The notes under the pieces were generated by a model. That model did not search any database, was not told where the DNA came from, and saw only the letters and a program-made list of their open reading frames with translations. From contig NZ_CP158190.1 of NCBI RefSeq assembly GCF_040250305.1, positions 4,062,001 through 4,126,000 of the forward strand: 64,000 bases of DNA, given 5' to 3'. Both the position numbers and the translations under genes were made by a program. The stretch is from Peribacillus frigoritolerans. GTDB lineage: Bacteria; Bacillota; Bacilli; Bacillales; DSM-1321. Below, piece after piece: positions 29,101 through 37,433 of the stretch; positions within the stretch are counted from its first letter, which is position 1, and every line of letters starts with the position of its first letter.

Positions 29101-30102
29101 CTATTCCGCATACAAATACATTAAGCGTGGAGAATTTGAAGAGGAAAGGATTTTTGTCAAGACTGCCGTTTCCACATCATTTCCCAACATTTTTTGCGCA
29201 CCCATACTGAATAATGAACCGAATCCTGCCTCATCTGTATAACGGATAACTTGAGCATCCTTTTCACCGATATCCGTTTTCATCGCGGCAATTACATCAT
29301 CCAAATGGCCGAAATCATCGATTAGATGGTTTTCTTTAGCCTGACGTCCATCATAAATGCGGCCATCGGCGATTTCCCTTACTTCCTTCTCTGACATACC
29401 GCGTCCGTCTGCAATGATTTTTACAAATTGGTCATAAGAATTATCGATCATGTCTTGGAGTATTTCACGTTCTTCACCAGTCATTTCCCGGGTCGGACTC
29501 ATAATATCTTTGTGTGGTCCGCTTTTGATGGTTTGGAACTCAACACCATACTTCTTGGCCAACTTCTCGTAATTATACCCCTGCATGATGACACCAAGTG
29601 AACCCGTCATCGTTTCCGGACTAGCATAAATCTTATCGGCTGGTGCAGAAATATAATATCCTCCTGAAGCCGCCATAGACCCCATTGATACATAAACAGG
29701 TTTTTTCACTTTCTTGATATCAAGGATCTTTTCATATATCTCTGCACTTTCGACGACACCGCCGCCTGGAGAATTCACCCGAAGGATGATTCCTTTGATA
29801 TCATCATTTTCCTCAGCCATCTTCAGCTTATCCATGAAGGCACGGTGATTATATGTTGCCGAACTAAGTAATGAGGCTTCTCCTGTATCTTGAATCGTGC
29901 CCTCTACATCGAATACGGCAATTACATTAGAGAAATCATCGCCTTCTATGACTTCCTCGTAAAATGCACTTTCAGAAGCAAATAAATCATCAATGATATT
30001 TTCCGTATCCGCTGTAAATATAGTCGTAGCCGTGCCTACAACAATAGAAACAAAAAATAAAACGGCTGCAATTCCAAGTGCCGCCCAACGCTTTCCATTC
30101 AT
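29101..30102 (-). CDS. sppA: Signal peptide peptidase SppA
   Basis: Membrane-anchored serine protease that degrades signal peptide remnants. The 333-residue protein has an N-terminal transmembrane segment (about 6-30) and an S49 domain. The nucleophile Ser146 lies in GSMAASGGYYIS and the general base Lys198 in SGPHKDIMSPTRE, matching the Ser/Lys dyad of the short Gram-positive form. It is the first gene of the sppA-yteJ pair. Upstream lies the left copy of the ~48-bp repeat that flanks the sugar-acid island. Confidence 0.96.
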   Translation of the reverse strand: MNGKRWAALGIAAVLFFVSIVVGTATTIFTADTENIIDDLFASESAFYEEVIEGDDFSNVIAVFDVEGTIQDTGEASLLSSATYNHRAFMDKLKMAEENDDIKGIILRVNSPGGGVVESAEIYEKILDIKKVKKPVYVSMGSMAASGGYYISAPADKIYASPETMTGSLGVIMQGYNYEKLAKKYGVEFQTIKSGPHKDIMSPTREMTGEEREILQDMIDNSYDQFVKIIADGRGMSEKEVREIADGRIYDGRQAKENHLIDDFGHLDDVIAAMKTDIGEKDAQVIRYTDEAGFGSLFSMGAQKMLGNDVETAVLTKILSSSNSPRLMYLYAE

Positions 30103-30154
30103 CTGTTTTCCCCCTTAAATATATGTATCCTTCTTACCATACGAACTAAAGACG

Positions 30155-30203
30155 AAAATGTTTCATTCCATGATAAACCAAGACATATAAAATTGTAGCA
30201 AAT
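30155..30203 (+). repeat. Left copy of a ~48-bp direct repeat flanking the sugar-acid island
   Basis: The core TTCATTCCATGATAAAC, followed by CATATAAAA and TGTA, is shared in the same order and orientation with 35671-35718. About 85-90% of positions agree by eye. This copy lies in the sppA upstream region. Apart from it, the gene-free stretch 30103-30377 holds only the pdxA2 terminator. Confidence 0.75.
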
Positions 30204-30341
30204 AATCCTCCAATTGGAAATATATTGGTGCATTTTGCACAATCTCCATTTATTTTTCAATCTTCATTAATATATTAGTTTTACCAAGTTTCAATTTTTG
30301 AGCGGAGCAGTAAATGCCGTAAACGGAAAATCAGCTCAACT

Positions 30342-30370
30342 AAAAAGCTGCCGGGATCATCCCGACAGCT
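30342..30370 (-). terminator. Terminator of the sugar-acid operon
   Basis: On the minus strand AAGCTGTCGGGA pairs with CCCGGCAGCTT (one G-U pair) and is followed by UUUUU. It closes the permease-kinase-pdxA2 unit. Confidence 0.85.
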
Positions 30371-30377
30371 TCTCTAT

Positions 30378-31373
30378 TTATTGCTTTGGAGCTAATTCAA
30401 TTGCTGACTGAATGGCCGCAAGCATGCTTTTTTCATCAGCGATGTTCTTTCCAGCGATATCAAAGGCTGTGCCATGATCTACGGAAGTTCGGACAATTCC
30501 GCCCTTGAGCCCTACGGTAATATTGACCCCAGCCTCAATCCCCATAACCTTGATTGGGGCATGTCCCTGATCATGATAACAGGCAATGACAATATCAAAA
30601 TCTCCACGCCCAGCCCGGTAGAACAATGTATCTGCAGGAAGCGGCCCGCTTACATTGATTCCTTCAGCCTGTGCCCTTTCTATTCCAGGCATTAACTTCT
30701 CTTCTTCTTCACCATTTCCAAATAAGCCATTTTCCCCTGCATGTGGGTTTATTCCACAAACGGCAATGCTTGGGTTTTGGAAGCCCGCCTTTGTCAGCGT
30801 TTCATGTGCAAGTTTAATTACTTTGTACGTCCGCTCAGGATTAATGCTTTCGATAGCTTCAATCAGCCCCATATGAGTCGTCAAATGGATGACCTTTAAA
30901 TTGGGAGTGGTCAGCATCATCGAAAAGTCATTTGTATCAGTAAGGTCAGCAAGAATCTCTGTATGACCCGGATACATATGACCGCCTTTGTGGAGCGCTT
31001 CTTTATTCAGAGGGGCTGTACAGATTGAATGAATCTTCTTCTCCTTTGCCAGGTCGATGGCCTTTGCCAAGTATTGAAAGGCGCCGTCTCCCGCTAAAGC
31101 AGAAACTTCTCCAAATGGAAGGTCCAAAGGCAGGATGTCCAGATCCAGAACATCTATCGAACCGAACTCATATTTCGCCTCTGTAGGATCTTTTATGGCA
31201 TGAACCGCTCCCTCAAAGCCTACTATAGGCTTAACCTTTTCTATTATTTTCGCATCTCCGATAATTAGCGGCCTGCACTGTTGATACACCTCAACGTGAG
31301 CCAGTGCTTTTACGATAATTTCCGGGCCAATTCCCGCCGCATCTCCCATCGTAATTCCGATAATGGGTCTCAT
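30378..31373 (-). CDS. pdxA2: PdxA2-type 4-phospho-sugar-acid dehydrogenase (D-threonate/D-erythronate 4-phosphate)
   Basis: A 331-residue PdxA-fold enzyme. Metal ligands are visible in GHMYPGHTEIL, CGINPHAGENG and CYHDQGHAPIKV. Next to a DUF1537 kinase, PdxA homologues oxidise and decarboxylate D-threonate or D-erythronate 4-phosphate to dihydroxyacetone phosphate rather than making vitamin B6; this rests on published work on these gene pairs. The ATG at 31373 shares a base with the kinase stop (TGATG) and has GGGGGAG eight bases upstream. Which of the two acids is used cannot be read from sequence. Confidence 0.88.
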   Translation of the reverse strand: MRPIIGITMGDAAGIGPEIIVKALAHVEVYQQCRPLIIGDAKIIEKVKPIVGFEGAVHAIKDPTEAKYEFGSIDVLDLDILPLDLPFGEVSALAGDGAFQYLAKAIDLAKEKKIHSICTAPLNKEALHKGGHMYPGHTEILADLTDTNDFSMMLTTPNLKVIHLTTHMGLIEAIESINPERTYKVIKLAHETLTKAGFQNPSIAVCGINPHAGENGLFGNGEEEEKLMPGIERAQAEGINVSGPLPADTLFYRAGRGDFDIVIACYHDQGHAPIKVMGIEAGVNITVGLKGGIVRTSVDHGTAFDIAGKNIADEKSMLAAIQSAIELAPKQ

Positions 31374-32665
31374 CAATCATTCTCCCCCTTCAACTTATTC
31401 ATCGCATGAATAAATACGTCCTCTGAACCAAATCCTCCAGCTTTCGTGACGACATAAATAGCGTCATTACCTAGGAATTTGGAGATTGGGACTCCTATTT
31501 CCAGTTCATCCAGCAATTCGAAACCTTTTACATCCCATAGATTGCATATTTGCTTGGCCGTATCGCCGCCGGTCATTGTCACACCTTTAAAATATTGTTT
31601 CTCTAACAGGACAGAACATACTGTTCCAATCGCTTTCACAATCTCGTTACTGACCTGTGTATGAGTAAGGCCTTTAGATTCGCCTGTTTTCCAAGCCATT
31701 TCAATATCCGCTTTTTCTGCAGTGGAATAAATGACGACATCCTGCCCTTGTGCTGCCATTTGGATGGCCTCATGATAGACTCTCCTGATTTCCTCAGTTC
31801 TTTCCCGGTCGTCCCCTACAGCTTTATGGGACTCGAATGATATGGCATGTACCTGGGTCTGTTCCAGCATTTTTTTCAACTGTTTCCGTGAATTCTTATT
31901 TACACTTCCGATCACTGTAAGGACCGGCGAGCTTGAATTAGGGATCTTCAATCGATTTTCCTTGTGTGGAATGGAATAATGGTCAGGCAGGTAATTGGCG
32001 ATCCCTGCCGATCCCGCCCAGGCCACTTCAAGATTCATTTCCTTTGTATAATTCAATATGTCGTTCAAATGCTGCTCTTCGGTTGCATCGATGATGATAT
32101 ACGTTATCGAATCCTTAGCAAACCCTAATAACTTACTGTTCACATGGTTTTTGCCTTTGTCCAAATCTCCCACTGTAATTGTACCAATTTTATGTGATGT
32201 CTGGGCGCCAATCAACTCTGGCAGATACGATTGGGTCACAGGCGTTTTTGGGTCCTTGGAAATCTCTGTTTCTCCAAGAGGAATACCATTTAAATAGTGG
32301 GTAGAATCCAGAATTGACCTTCCATTTTTAGGATAACCCGGAGCGATCATGACTAAATCCGGCCTTATAGCATCATAGATGGCATCGATTTCAGCACCGA
32401 TATTACCGCGCATTGTCGAATCCAGCTTTTTGAATATCGTTGAGAAGCCAGCCCGCTTTAAAAAACCTGCCGCTGCCTTGACTTTATCGTAAGCATCTTG
32501 CCTCTCAAGTGAGCGGCTGTCTGTATCAAATACGACGGCATCATAATCCCGTACATTTTCTTCATCCAATCCAAATAGTACGGTCGTTTTAAGACCATGT
32601 CGAGCCAATTGGACTCCGCTATCATTGGCGCCTGTTAAATCATCCGCAATAATCGCTAATTTCAT
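31373..32665 (-). CDS. Four-carbon acid sugar kinase (DUF1537 family)
   Basis: A 430-residue kinase with the family N-terminal motif IIADDLTGANDSGVQLAR and the C-terminal nucleotide segment TMTGGDTAKQI. The family phosphorylates four-carbon sugar acids (D-threonate, D-erythronate and others) at O4. With pdxA2 overlapping its stop and a KDG-permease-like gene 27 bases upstream, it forms an uptake-phosphorylation-oxidation route ending in dihydroxyacetone phosphate. Substrate is inferred from context, so DtnK versus DenK is left open. Confidence 0.9.
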   Translation of the reverse strand: MKLAIIADDLTGANDSGVQLARHGLKTTVLFGLDEENVRDYDAVVFDTDSRSLERQDAYDKVKAAAGFLKRAGFSTIFKKLDSTMRGNIGAEIDAIYDAIRPDLVMIAPGYPKNGRSILDSTHYLNGIPLGETEISKDPKTPVTQSYLPELIGAQTSHKIGTITVGDLDKGKNHVNSKLLGFAKDSITYIIIDATEEQHLNDILNYTKEMNLEVAWAGSAGIANYLPDHYSIPHKENRLKIPNSSSPVLTVIGSVNKNSRKQLKKMLEQTQVHAISFESHKAVGDDRERTEEIRRVYHEAIQMAAQGQDVVIYSTAEKADIEMAWKTGESKGLTHTQVSNEIVKAIGTVCSVLLEKQYFKGVTMTGGDTAKQICNLWDVKGFELLDELEIGVPISKFLGNDAIYVVTKAGGFGSEDVFIHAMNKLKGEND

Positions 32666-32692
32666 TTAAATCCCTCCAAAACATGGACTAGC

Positions 32693-33667
32693 CTAATTAT
32701 TGTATTTAGCCACTCCACCCTTCTTATCCAAATGCTTGGATAGGAAGCCGATGAATATCGGGAGAAGGATAGCTGTTGTTACAACACTTGCTGCAATTTG
32801 TACAGTAGCAAGCTCCGCATGGATCCCGAATGAAGCATTCGCTGCCACGATAGCCACCGGAGTCCCGACGGCGTTACCCGCAGTGGAGCCTTCAGAAGCA
32901 CCGACAATCGGGTTCCATCCTATCCATTTAAAGATCAGATACCCTCCTCCACCAGTTAGGAGAACTGTAATCACGCCAAGTAATACTCCACTTAATCCAC
33001 CTTGGATTATCGCTGTGAAATTAATCCCCATACCTAATGAAAAAGCAAAGAATGGAACAAGCTTATCGCTTCCTTTAGAAAGGAAATCTTTCATCTCGGA
33101 ATCCAAATTCCCTAATACCACCCCGACTAGCAGTGGAAGCAATACGGCTATGAACGAAGTTGGAGAGAACATGCCATCAGCGAAGCCCATTGTCCCGAAA
33201 ATAGCAAGCGCTACCATTGTTAAGAATGGACCGTCACTTAAAGCGAGAAATGGATAGGCAGCCTTGTCTTCTTCTTTCCCATACTGACCGGCTAATGCAA
33301 TATAAAGCCCGCCATTGGAATTTGTCATGGCTGCAATAATTGCCAATGGTGCCATCCCTAAAAACAATCCGTTACTATCTGCCAGCCAGAACCCAAGTAG
33401 GCCGACCAGTGCTCCTAACACCCACTTATATGTTAAAAGTATAACGCCCTTTTTCACCGAAGTGCCTGCTGTACGAAGATTGATTTGCGTTCCGGCAATT
33501 AAGAGGAATAATGCTATCAAAGCACTTGAACTGTTCACGAAGAGTGCTTCCGTAAAACCGCCAATCCTTAATAGACTAGGAAATAATGTATTGATAGTGG
33601 CTGCCAGCAATAGCGGAACAACCATCATCCCCCCTGGGATACGATCAAGCGTTGCTTTAATTCTCAT
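32693..33667 (-). CDS. 2-keto-3-deoxygluconate permease (KdgT) family sugar-acid transporter
   Basis: A 324-residue integral membrane protein with about ten hydrophobic helices, starting MRIKATLDRIPGGMMVVPLL, a family hallmark. The TNSNGGLYIALAG and GASEGSTAGNAVGTP segments are also typical. It is probably a proton symporter for the four-carbon acid processed by the next two genes, not KDG itself, since no KDG kinase or aldolase is present. First gene of the operon. A cre site and paired octamers lie upstream. Confidence 0.9.
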   Translation of the reverse strand: MRIKATLDRIPGGMMVVPLLLAATINTLFPSLLRIGGFTEALFVNSSSALIALFLLIAGTQINLRTAGTSVKKGVILLTYKWVLGALVGLLGFWLADSNGLFLGMAPLAIIAAMTNSNGGLYIALAGQYGKEEDKAAYPFLALSDGPFLTMVALAIFGTMGFADGMFSPTSFIAVLLPLLVGVVLGNLDSEMKDFLSKGSDKLVPFFAFSLGMGINFTAIIQGGLSGVLLGVITVLLTGGGGYLIFKWIGWNPIVGASEGSTAGNAVGTPVAIVAANASFGIHAELATVQIAASVVTTAILLPIFIGFLSKHLDKKGGVAKYNN

Positions 33668-33691
33668 AATAAAAACCCCTTTGTTTTATTA

Positions 33692-33705
33692 TTAAAGCGC
33701 TTACA
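33692..33705 (-). promoter_or_regulatory. cre site (CcpA operator) before the sugar-acid operon
   Basis: On the minus strand TGTAAGCGCTTTAA matches 13 of 14 positions of the cre consensus TGWAANCGNTNWCA. It lies 25-38 bases upstream of the permease start, downstream of the probable promoter, which fits roadblock-type catabolite repression. Confidence 0.72.
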
Positions 33706-33736
33706 ATATTCATATTAAAATACGATGTTATTAAAA

Positions 33737-33795
33737 GCAACACTTATAAAAATATAAAACTACTTTTTGTTAAAATAGTTTAAAAACGCAACACT
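33737..33795 (-). promoter_or_regulatory. Paired AGTGTTGC direct repeats, candidate operator of the PrpR-like regulator
   Basis: The octamer AGTGTTGC (minus strand) occurs at 33737-33744 and 33788-33795, each next to an A/T-rich tract (TTTTAA). The copies are 51 bp apart, about five helical turns. The promoter-proximal copy overlaps a possible -35 (TTGCTT) that lies 17 bases from TAATAT. No sigma-54 -24/-12 (TGGC-N8-TTGC) is seen. Confidence 0.45.
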
Positions 33796-33801
33796 CTAAT
33801 C

Positions 33802-33840
33802 AAAAAAAAAAAACAAACTTAAAGTCATTCTTTAAGTTTG
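33802..33840 (-). terminator. Terminator of the regulator gene, overlapping its last codons
   Basis: An 11-base perfect stem, CAAACTTAAAG with CTTTAAGTTTG (33814-33840), is followed by a U12 run. The left arm encodes the last residues and the TGA stop lies in the loop. Confidence 0.92.
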
Positions 33841-35492
33841 CGCCATAATGTTGCCCGGTTGATACCCAATCGTTCGGCAGTTTTCGTTTGATTATAATTT
33901 TCCTCTTTAAGAACTCGCTGAATGATATACTTTTCCATTTCTTTTAGCGTCGCTTTTTGTGAAACGAAGATATCAGTCGGAATGTTATTATCTTCTATTA
34001 TTTTCTGAATGGTTTCCTTTCGTATCACATACTCTTTTTCATTTAAAGCAATTTGCTTAATTAACTGTTTTAAATCGTCAATGTTGTTAGGATACGAATA
34101 CTCTTCCAGAAGAGCAAGAGCATCACTTTTTATATTCATTGCGGTTGTTCCATACGTTTGATGATAATAGGATAAAAAGAATTTCGATAAGTTTCCTATA
34201 TCGCTCTTTCGTTGCGATAAATCCTGCATATGAATCGTGTTTATTGCAAAATGTCCAGCAATGGCTTCGTTGATTTGAACATTTGATACAATGAATATCG
34301 ATAGACTTTTTCTGCAGCAAATGCTTAGAAATTCTCTTAATGGTTCATAATCATCTAGACAATCGATATTTTTCAGAGTTATGGTGCGGATATGCTCAAG
34401 AGGGAGCTTGTTAAGATCAGCTTCCTTGAATTCTTTGAAATCAATTATAAGAAGCTTTCCATTTTTAGTTTGTTCATTATGTATATAATTTACAAGAAAC
34501 TCCTTACCCGTCCCTCGATTTCCTTTTAAGTGAATGATTTCATGGTTCTTATATAGCGATGTTACATTATTTATGAGAACTGTATCCATGGCAATCGGTT
34601 CTGAGATGGAAGCTTCCTTAATCTGCACCCCTTTTTGTTCGAATCGTTTCATCGAACTGGCATCTAATACATAAACACCATATGAAGAGTACAAACCATC
34701 ATGCCAAAAGCCGTCTACCTCTATACTGCTGCCATCCTGTGAAAAACTGGTATGAAGCTGCTTACTTACGTTCACTTCTCCATTCATGGTTCTATATTGA
34801 TCATCGGTCAATGGATTGAAGTCAAAATCCGTTAAATGCTCATAGACGATTTGGTTATCACTATTTAAAATGACGATATTGTGGACTTCTTTGACTAAAA
34901 GCCTTTCAAACATCCTATTGATGTCGCTTTTGTAATGAAGATAGGCAATCATTTCCCTAGCATCATTGATAGCCCTTATGATTGATTCCCTTCCCGATTG
35001 AATGAGGAATCCTTTCATGCCATAAGAGATGGTTGTATTTATTGTAATCACATCACCAACAATCTGTTTATAACCCTCGTTTTTCAAAGTCAAAATGAGA
35101 GGAGCTACTTCTTTTGATTCACGGACCGTATAAACCTGTAAAGGAAGGTCCAATAAGTCAATAATCGATTGGGCGCCTGATGTTATATTTGAAAATCCTA
35201 CGATGGCCGTTTTATCTTTAAGCTCACTGGCCAATGTCAGGGAACGGATCATATCATAACCGGAAAGGTGCATGTCAATCACTGGAATATTGATCGATTT
35301 CTTAATTAACTTGGCCGTCCCTCCCCTGCTGATTATGGCATCCGCTCCGTTTTCCGCTTCCAATTTTGCAAGTTCAACACCATTTTCCAAGTCGCCTATG
35401 GAATACCCTATTTCTATGTCTGGATAAAGAGGCACACACGCTTTTATAATTGGAATCATTGATTCATACGGTGCAATGATATGTACTTTCAT
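33825..35492 (-). CDS. PrpR-N/AAA/Fis-type regulator with degenerate sigma-54-activator domain
   Basis: A 555-residue protein. A PrpR-type N-terminal sensor covers about 1-175 (SRGGTAKLIKK, VGFSNITSGAQ), then a PAS-like part (about 185-300), a reduced AAA domain (about 305-470) and a Fis-type helix-turn-helix (about 515-555, NQTKTAERLGINRATLWRKLKE). The Walker A is intact (KGNRGTGKE), but the region that should carry GAFTGA is shortened and the motif is absent, so contact with sigma-54 is unlikely. It probably senses the sugar acid or an intermediate and controls the downstream operon with the housekeeping sigma factor. ATG at 35492 chosen because GTAGGT is eight bases upstream; the ATG two codons earlier is too close. 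Confidence 0.88.
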   Translation of the reverse strand: MKVHIIAPYESMIPIIKACVPLYPDIEIGYSIGDLENGVELAKLEAENGADAIISRGGTAKLIKKSINIPVIDMHLSGYDMIRSLTLASELKDKTAIVGFSNITSGAQSIIDLLDLPLQVYTVRESKEVAPLILTLKNEGYKQIVGDVITINTTISYGMKGFLIQSGRESIIRAINDAREMIAYLHYKSDINRMFERLLVKEVHNIVILNSDNQIVYEHLTDFDFNPLTDDQYRTMNGEVNVSKQLHTSFSQDGSSIEVDGFWHDGLYSSYGVYVLDASSMKRFEQKGVQIKEASISEPIAMDTVLINNVTSLYKNHEIIHLKGNRGTGKEFLVNYIHNEQTKNGKLLIIDFKEFKEADLNKLPLEHIRTITLKNIDCLDDYEPLREFLSICCRKSLSIFIVSNVQINEAIAGHFAINTIHMQDLSQRKSDIGNLSKFFLSYYHQTYGTTAMNIKSDALALLEEYSYPNNIDDLKQLIKQIALNEKEYVIRKETIQKIIEDNNIPTDIFVSQKATLKEMEKYIIQRVLKEENYNQTKTAERLGINRATLWRKLKE

Positions 35493-35589
35493 ACACATAA
35501 CCTACTTTCTTTTATATCCGAACCCTATTCACCAATTGGTCATATACCCTTTGTATGGCAGGGATTTAAAGAGCCCTTACTGAGAATTC

Positions 35590-35598
35590 ATTATACCA
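35590..35598 (-). promoter_or_regulatory. Extended -10 promoter of the regulator gene
   Basis: On the minus strand TGGTATAAT is a consensus extended -10 element about 95 bases upstream of the regulator start. A good -35 is not visible. Confidence 0.6.
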
Positions 35599-35670
35599 TT
35601 ATTCGCTTTTCACTTCCTAAAAGGAACTGCTTCGCTATCGAGTTAATACTGCTTCCTCAAACGAATAACA

Positions 35671-35718
35671 AAAATGCTTCATTCCATGATAAACTATGTC
35701 ATATAAAAATGTACGAAA
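35671..35718 (+). repeat. Right copy of the ~48-bp direct repeat flanking the sugar-acid island
   Basis: Shares TTCATTCCATGATAAAC, CATATAAAA and TGTA with 30155-30203 in the same order and orientation. This copy lies about 90-130 bases upstream of nadK2. The gene-free stretch 35493-35804 otherwise holds only the regulator promoter and the nadK2 leader. Confidence 0.75.
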
Positions 35719-35804
35719 TGTGCAGCTGCATTTTGTACTGCGGTTTTCCTTTTTCAAAAGAAAAGAAAGCCCTTTCATAAACATACATACTAGGAGGGAT
35801 CATG

Positions 35805-36605
35805 ATGAACACTCGAAGGAATATTTATTTTTTCCATGCACCGAATGCAGAGATGCTTAGCAAGGTTGAATACCTGTCAGACTTGGCGAAGCAACATTCG
35901 TATGAAGTCATCCAGGATTTCACAAAAGCAAACATCATCGTAAGCATCGGTGATGACGGCACATTCCTGCAGGCAGCCCGTAAAACCGGGTTCAGGGATG
36001 ACTGTTTATATGCGGGCATTTCCACCACAGGTAATTTGAATATGTATTGCGATTTCCACTTGGAAGATACGGATAAAATGATCGATGCCATGACCAGAGA
36101 GCAAATTGAGGTGCGTAAATATCCAACCATCGATATCCAATTGGATGATCAGCCCTCCTTTTATGCCCTTAATGAACTCAGTATCCGGTCTTCCATCACC
36201 AAAACGTTCATCATGGATATTTTCATTGATCGACTCCATTTTGAAACTTTTCGCGGGGACGGAATCATTATTGCGACTCCGACAGGAAGCACCGCCTATA
36301 ATAAATCGGTCAATGGGGCCGTTGTCGATCCCCTTCTCCCTTGCTTTCAAGTGAGCGAGCTTGCTTCCATCAATAATAATACCTATCGGACCTTAGGTTC
36401 CTCATTCATTCTAAGCGGTGATAGGACGTTGACCATCCACCTTGAACAAAACGGACCAAGCTATCCGATCATCGGAATGGACAATGAAGCCTTAAGCATC
36501 AATCATGTCGAACAGGTAAAGGTCCGGTTAAGCGGTAAAGTCATCAAGACCGTTAAGCTAAAAGACAATTCCTTTTGGGAAAAGGTTAAAAGGACCTTCC
36601 TTTGA
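35805..36605 (+). CDS. nadK2: NAD kinase 2
   Basis: Makes NADP from NAD and ATP. The 266-residue protein has the NAD kinase motifs SIGDDGTFLQAAR, NELSIRSS and ATPTGSTAYNKS. It corresponds to the second Bacillus NAD kinase (YtdI). I chose the second of two adjacent ATG codons because TAGGAGGG lies six bases before it. In B. subtilis the gene lies next to sppA; here 5.5 kb of sugar-acid genes separate them. Confidence 0.94.
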   Translation: MNTRRNIYFFHAPNAEMLSKVEYLSDLAKQHSYEVIQDFTKANIIVSIGDDGTFLQAARKTGFRDDCLYAGISTTGNLNMYCDFHLEDTDKMIDAMTREQIEVRKYPTIDIQLDDQPSFYALNELSIRSSITKTFIMDIFIDRLHFETFRGDGIIIATPTGSTAYNKSVNGAVVDPLLPCFQVSELASINNNTYRTLGSSFILSGDRTLTIHLEQNGPSYPIIGMDNEALSINHVEQVKVRLSGKVIKTVKLKDNSFWEKVKRTFL

Positions 36606-36614
36606 ACGAACTAA

Positions 36615-36645
36615 AAAGGTACCGGAGATGATAGCCGGTACCTTT
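36615..36645. terminator. Terminator between nadK2 and the thiamine operon
   Basis: AAAGGTACCGG and CCGGTACCTTT form an 11-base stem. The U-run is better on the minus strand, so it mainly ends the TatD-gene transcript. The right arm overlaps the TatD stop codon. Confidence 0.85.
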
Positions 36646-37414
36646 ATATATGATAAAAATCTTTCGTATTTTGATAAAGGGTTTCATAAACATTTTCAAT
36701 CGGCAACCCTTTAATCGAAGCAATTTGACGCACACTGTCATGCATCATGCCGGGATGGGTCCATTTCCCTTCGAAAACCCCTTCAAACGGCCATGGGCCA
36801 TCCGTTTCAATCATCATCAGATTAAGTGGGTATGCCGAAACTAGATCCTGTATTTCCCTCTCATAACAAACATCAGGTGTAATCGAAATGCGGTAGCCCT
36901 TTTCGGCCATTCTTTCGACTGTCCGGATATCGCCTTTAAACCAATGAAAGTGCGCCTTTGTGATTTGATGCTTATCCAAAAGGTCGCAAACGATAGGTGC
37001 ATCTTCGTGGACGGCATGAAGGATAACCGGCTTTTCCACCTCTTTAGCAAAAGCCAGGAACTTCTCCAGTATCACTATATACGCTGAGTTATCAATATCA
37101 GGATTTTCCTGCCTTAAGTAATAGGGCAGTCCAACCTCACCTATGGCAACCATATCTTGACGATGTTCCCGCATCCAGTTCAATAATTCGTTCACTTCTT
37201 CATCACTCGGGAGGGGCTGCTCTGGATGAAAGCCAAAGGCAGGCTTAATTCGGGAATCTTTCAGTGAAAGCTGATGATTGTTAATCGAAGAAGCCAAATT
37301 CATGGAAACAGTCAGCAAGGATTGCAAATGAACCTTTTCCATGTCAGTCAAAATCTGCTTCCGCTTAACAACATCATATTTATCCAAATGGATATGGCTG
37401 TCAATGATTCTCAA
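36644..37414 (-). CDS. TatD-family metal-dependent hydrolase in the thiamine uptake operon
   Basis: A 256-residue TIM-barrel hydrolase with the TatD metal ligands: DSHIHLD (His7, His9), AIGEVGLPYY, ILHAVHED, AHFHWFKG and IETDGPW. TatD enzymes are usually assigned as DNases, but here the gene is the last cistron of a TPP-riboswitch operon, 19 bases after thiZ. A salvage reaction on a thiamine breakdown product is therefore possible, similar in placement to YlmB in other Bacillus operons; this is inference. The start is a TTG with GGAGG about ten bases upstream. Confidence 0.85.
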   Translation of the reverse strand: MRIIDSHIHLDKYDVVKRKQILTDMEKVHLQSLLTVSMNLASSINNHQLSLKDSRIKPAFGFHPEQPLPSDEEVNELLNWMREHRQDMVAIGEVGLPYYLRQENPDIDNSAYIVILEKFLAFAKEVEKPVILHAVHEDAPIVCDLLDKHQITKAHFHWFKGDIRTVERMAEKGYRISITPDVCYEREIQDLVSAYPLNLMMIETDGPWPFEGVFEGKWTHPGMMHDSVRQIASIKGLPIENVYETLYQNTKDFYHI

Positions 37415-37433
37415 AATTTAATAGCCTCCTTAC

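Noticed and set aside
33668..33824. Sigma-54 (-24/-12) promoter before the permease gene
   Set aside because: The regulator family suggested one, but no TGGC-N8-TTGC arrangement is present; the GTTGC seen belongs to the repeated octamer.
35763..35776. cre-like AGAAAGCCCTTTCA before nadK2
   Set aside because: It lacks the central CG and the leading T; NAD kinase is not an expected CcpA target.
35481..35780. Plus-strand frame between the regulator and nadK2
   Set aside because: No ribosome site; it overlaps the regulator start and the right repeat copy, and no protein family is recognisable.
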